Below, in pieces: positions 22,173-22,865 of a DNA stretch of 22,865 bases. Below the pieces are notes generated by a model. That model was not told the origin of the DNA. It saw only the letters and a program-made list of their open reading frames with translations, and ran no database searches. Location of the stretch: positions 1 through 22,865 of the forward strand of contig CAYTET010000029.1 of NCBI GenBank assembly GCA_964436975.1, in the 5' to 3' direction. This DNA comes from CAYTET01 sp964436975. Its GTDB lineage: Bacteria; Bacillota_I; Bacilli_A; Erysipelotrichales; Erysipelotrichaceae. The position numbers and the translations under genes are program-made. Within the stretch, counting starts at the first letter, position 1. Each line of letters starts with the position of its first letter.

Positions 22173-22191
22173 CGTAACAAGGAGGCAACTT

Positions 22192-22865
22192 ATGAAGATC
22201 TTTTTAATCATAATCGGCATTCTTTTCGCCATTCTGCTGGTTCTATTGGCGATTGCCGTGATCAGAACACTTTTGTTAAAAAAGAAAAGCACTTATTTTT
22301 CCTATTCCACTGACCTGCCCCGCTCACAGGATTACGGCGGCAAGCTGGCTAAAATGATTCAGTACGAAACGGTTTCCCACCGCGATCAGCCCGAGCCTGA
22401 CAAATTCCGCGGCTTCCATGCCGTTCTGGCGGACCTGTTCCCCACTGTCTTTGCCCAGCTGGAGAAAATCGAGATCGACGGCAACCTGCTGATGAAATGG
22501 AAAGGGTCCGATCCGTCGCTGGAGCCGCTGGTGCTGATTTCCCATCTGGATGTCGTGGCGGCCGAAGGCAACTGGACCTACCCGCCCTATTCCGGTCATA
22601 TTACCGAAGACAACCGCATCTACGGCCGCGGCAGCGGTGACATTAAATCCGGGGTCTTTTCCTTCTATCAGGCGGCTGAAGAGCTGCTCAAGCAGGGCTA
22701 TGTGCCTAAATGCGATGTCTATCTGGGCTCCAGCTGCACCGAAGAAATCGGCGGCGACGGGGCTCCTAAGTTGGTTGACTGGTTCAAGCAGCGCGGGATT
22801 CATCTGTTCATGCTGTCAGATGAAGGCGGCGCCATTGTACAGAATCCGGTGGTCGGCATTAAAGG
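22192..22865 (+). CDS. membrane-anchored M20 peptidase (carboxypeptidase S-like), 3' partial
   Basis: The gene runs off the right edge; 224 residues are visible. It starts at ATG after AAGGAGG. Residues 1-28 form a hydrophobic N-terminal anchor, then a basic KKK patch, so the enzyme is probably membrane-attached. The metallopeptidase part shows LVLISHLDVVAAEG (His118, Asp120), YGRGSGDIKSGVF with Asp150 as bridging ligand, and SSCTEEIGGDGAP (Glu184 general base, Glu185 ligand). The plan resembles Gly-Xaa carboxypeptidase/CPS1-type M20 proteins of about 460-480 residues, with the dimerisation domain still to come. GSGDIKSG replaces the common DDKG motif but keeps the ligand. It is divergent from the hydrolase-symporter operon. 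Confidence 0.85.
   Translation, partial: MKIFLIIIGILFAILLVLLAIAVIRTLLLKKKSTYFSYSTDLPRSQDYGGKLAKMIQYETVSHRDQPEPDKFRGFHAVLADLFPTVFAQLEKIEIDGNLLMKWKGSDPSLEPLVLISHLDVVAAEGNWTYPPYSGHITEDNRIYGRGSGDIKSGVFSFYQAAEELLKQGYVPKCDVYLGSSCTEEIGGDGAPKLVDWFKQRGIHLFMLSDEGGAIVQNPVVGIK

Noticed and set aside
1..22865. CRISPR array, insertion sequence, prophage or toxin-antitoxin module
   Set aside because: No regularly spaced repeats, transposase motifs, integrase or phage structural genes, or paired small toxin/antitoxin genes could be recognised.

Overview
The window looks like a chromosomal stretch of a monoderm Bacillota bacterium, possibly Erysipelotrichales-like. The lineage is inference. It rests on PepV/PepC-type peptidases, an FMN riboswitch controlling an ECF-type RibU, strong AAGGAGG ribosome sites, many extended -10 promoters, and a type IV pilus locus with no secretin or PilP gene. 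Base composition looks balanced, with a CCGGC-rich codon style shared by nearly all genes. I see no insertion sequence, phage gene or CRISPR array.

Region 1 (1-5950) is housekeeping and nutrient acquisition. It holds the end of a MazG-like pyrophosphohydrolase, a convergent membrane-anchored unknown, a small unknown, dipeptidase pepV, another small unknown, an FMN riboswitch with terminator ahead of ribU, a GlsB/YeaQ-type membrane protein, and aminopeptidase pepC. Terminators and promoters are tightly packed and in two places physically nested.

Region 2 (5952-17614) is an essentially complete type IV pilus system in three transcription units. On the minus strand, pilC, a fused pilM-pilN, pilO, a large tip-type pilin without Glu5, two small minor pilins and pilB form one tightly overlapping operon. 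The major pilin follows with its own promoter. Divergently placed are pilD (plus strand, followed by an unknown gene that seems to begin with ACG) and pilT (minus strand, followed by a lipoprotein and a GNAT-like gene). In the expected machine, PilB and PilT power extension and retraction through PilC, PilM/N/O form the alignment platform, PilD matures the pilins, and the minor pilins prime the tip.

Region 3 (17615-22865) has a 429-base stretch without a gene, tRNA-Glu(CUC), a ComEC-like metallo-beta-lactamase lipoprotein that may be leaderless, a YhhN-family membrane protein, a GPH-family symporter translationally coupled to a proline-iminopeptidase-like hydrolase, and, divergently, a membrane-anchored M20 peptidase cut by the window end. 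Four peptidase-type enzymes across the window suggest a peptide-using lifestyle.

The most noteworthy items are the GspL-like PilM-PilN fusion with a degenerate actin-like domain, the GspK-like large tip pilin, and the ACG-start gene behind pilD.
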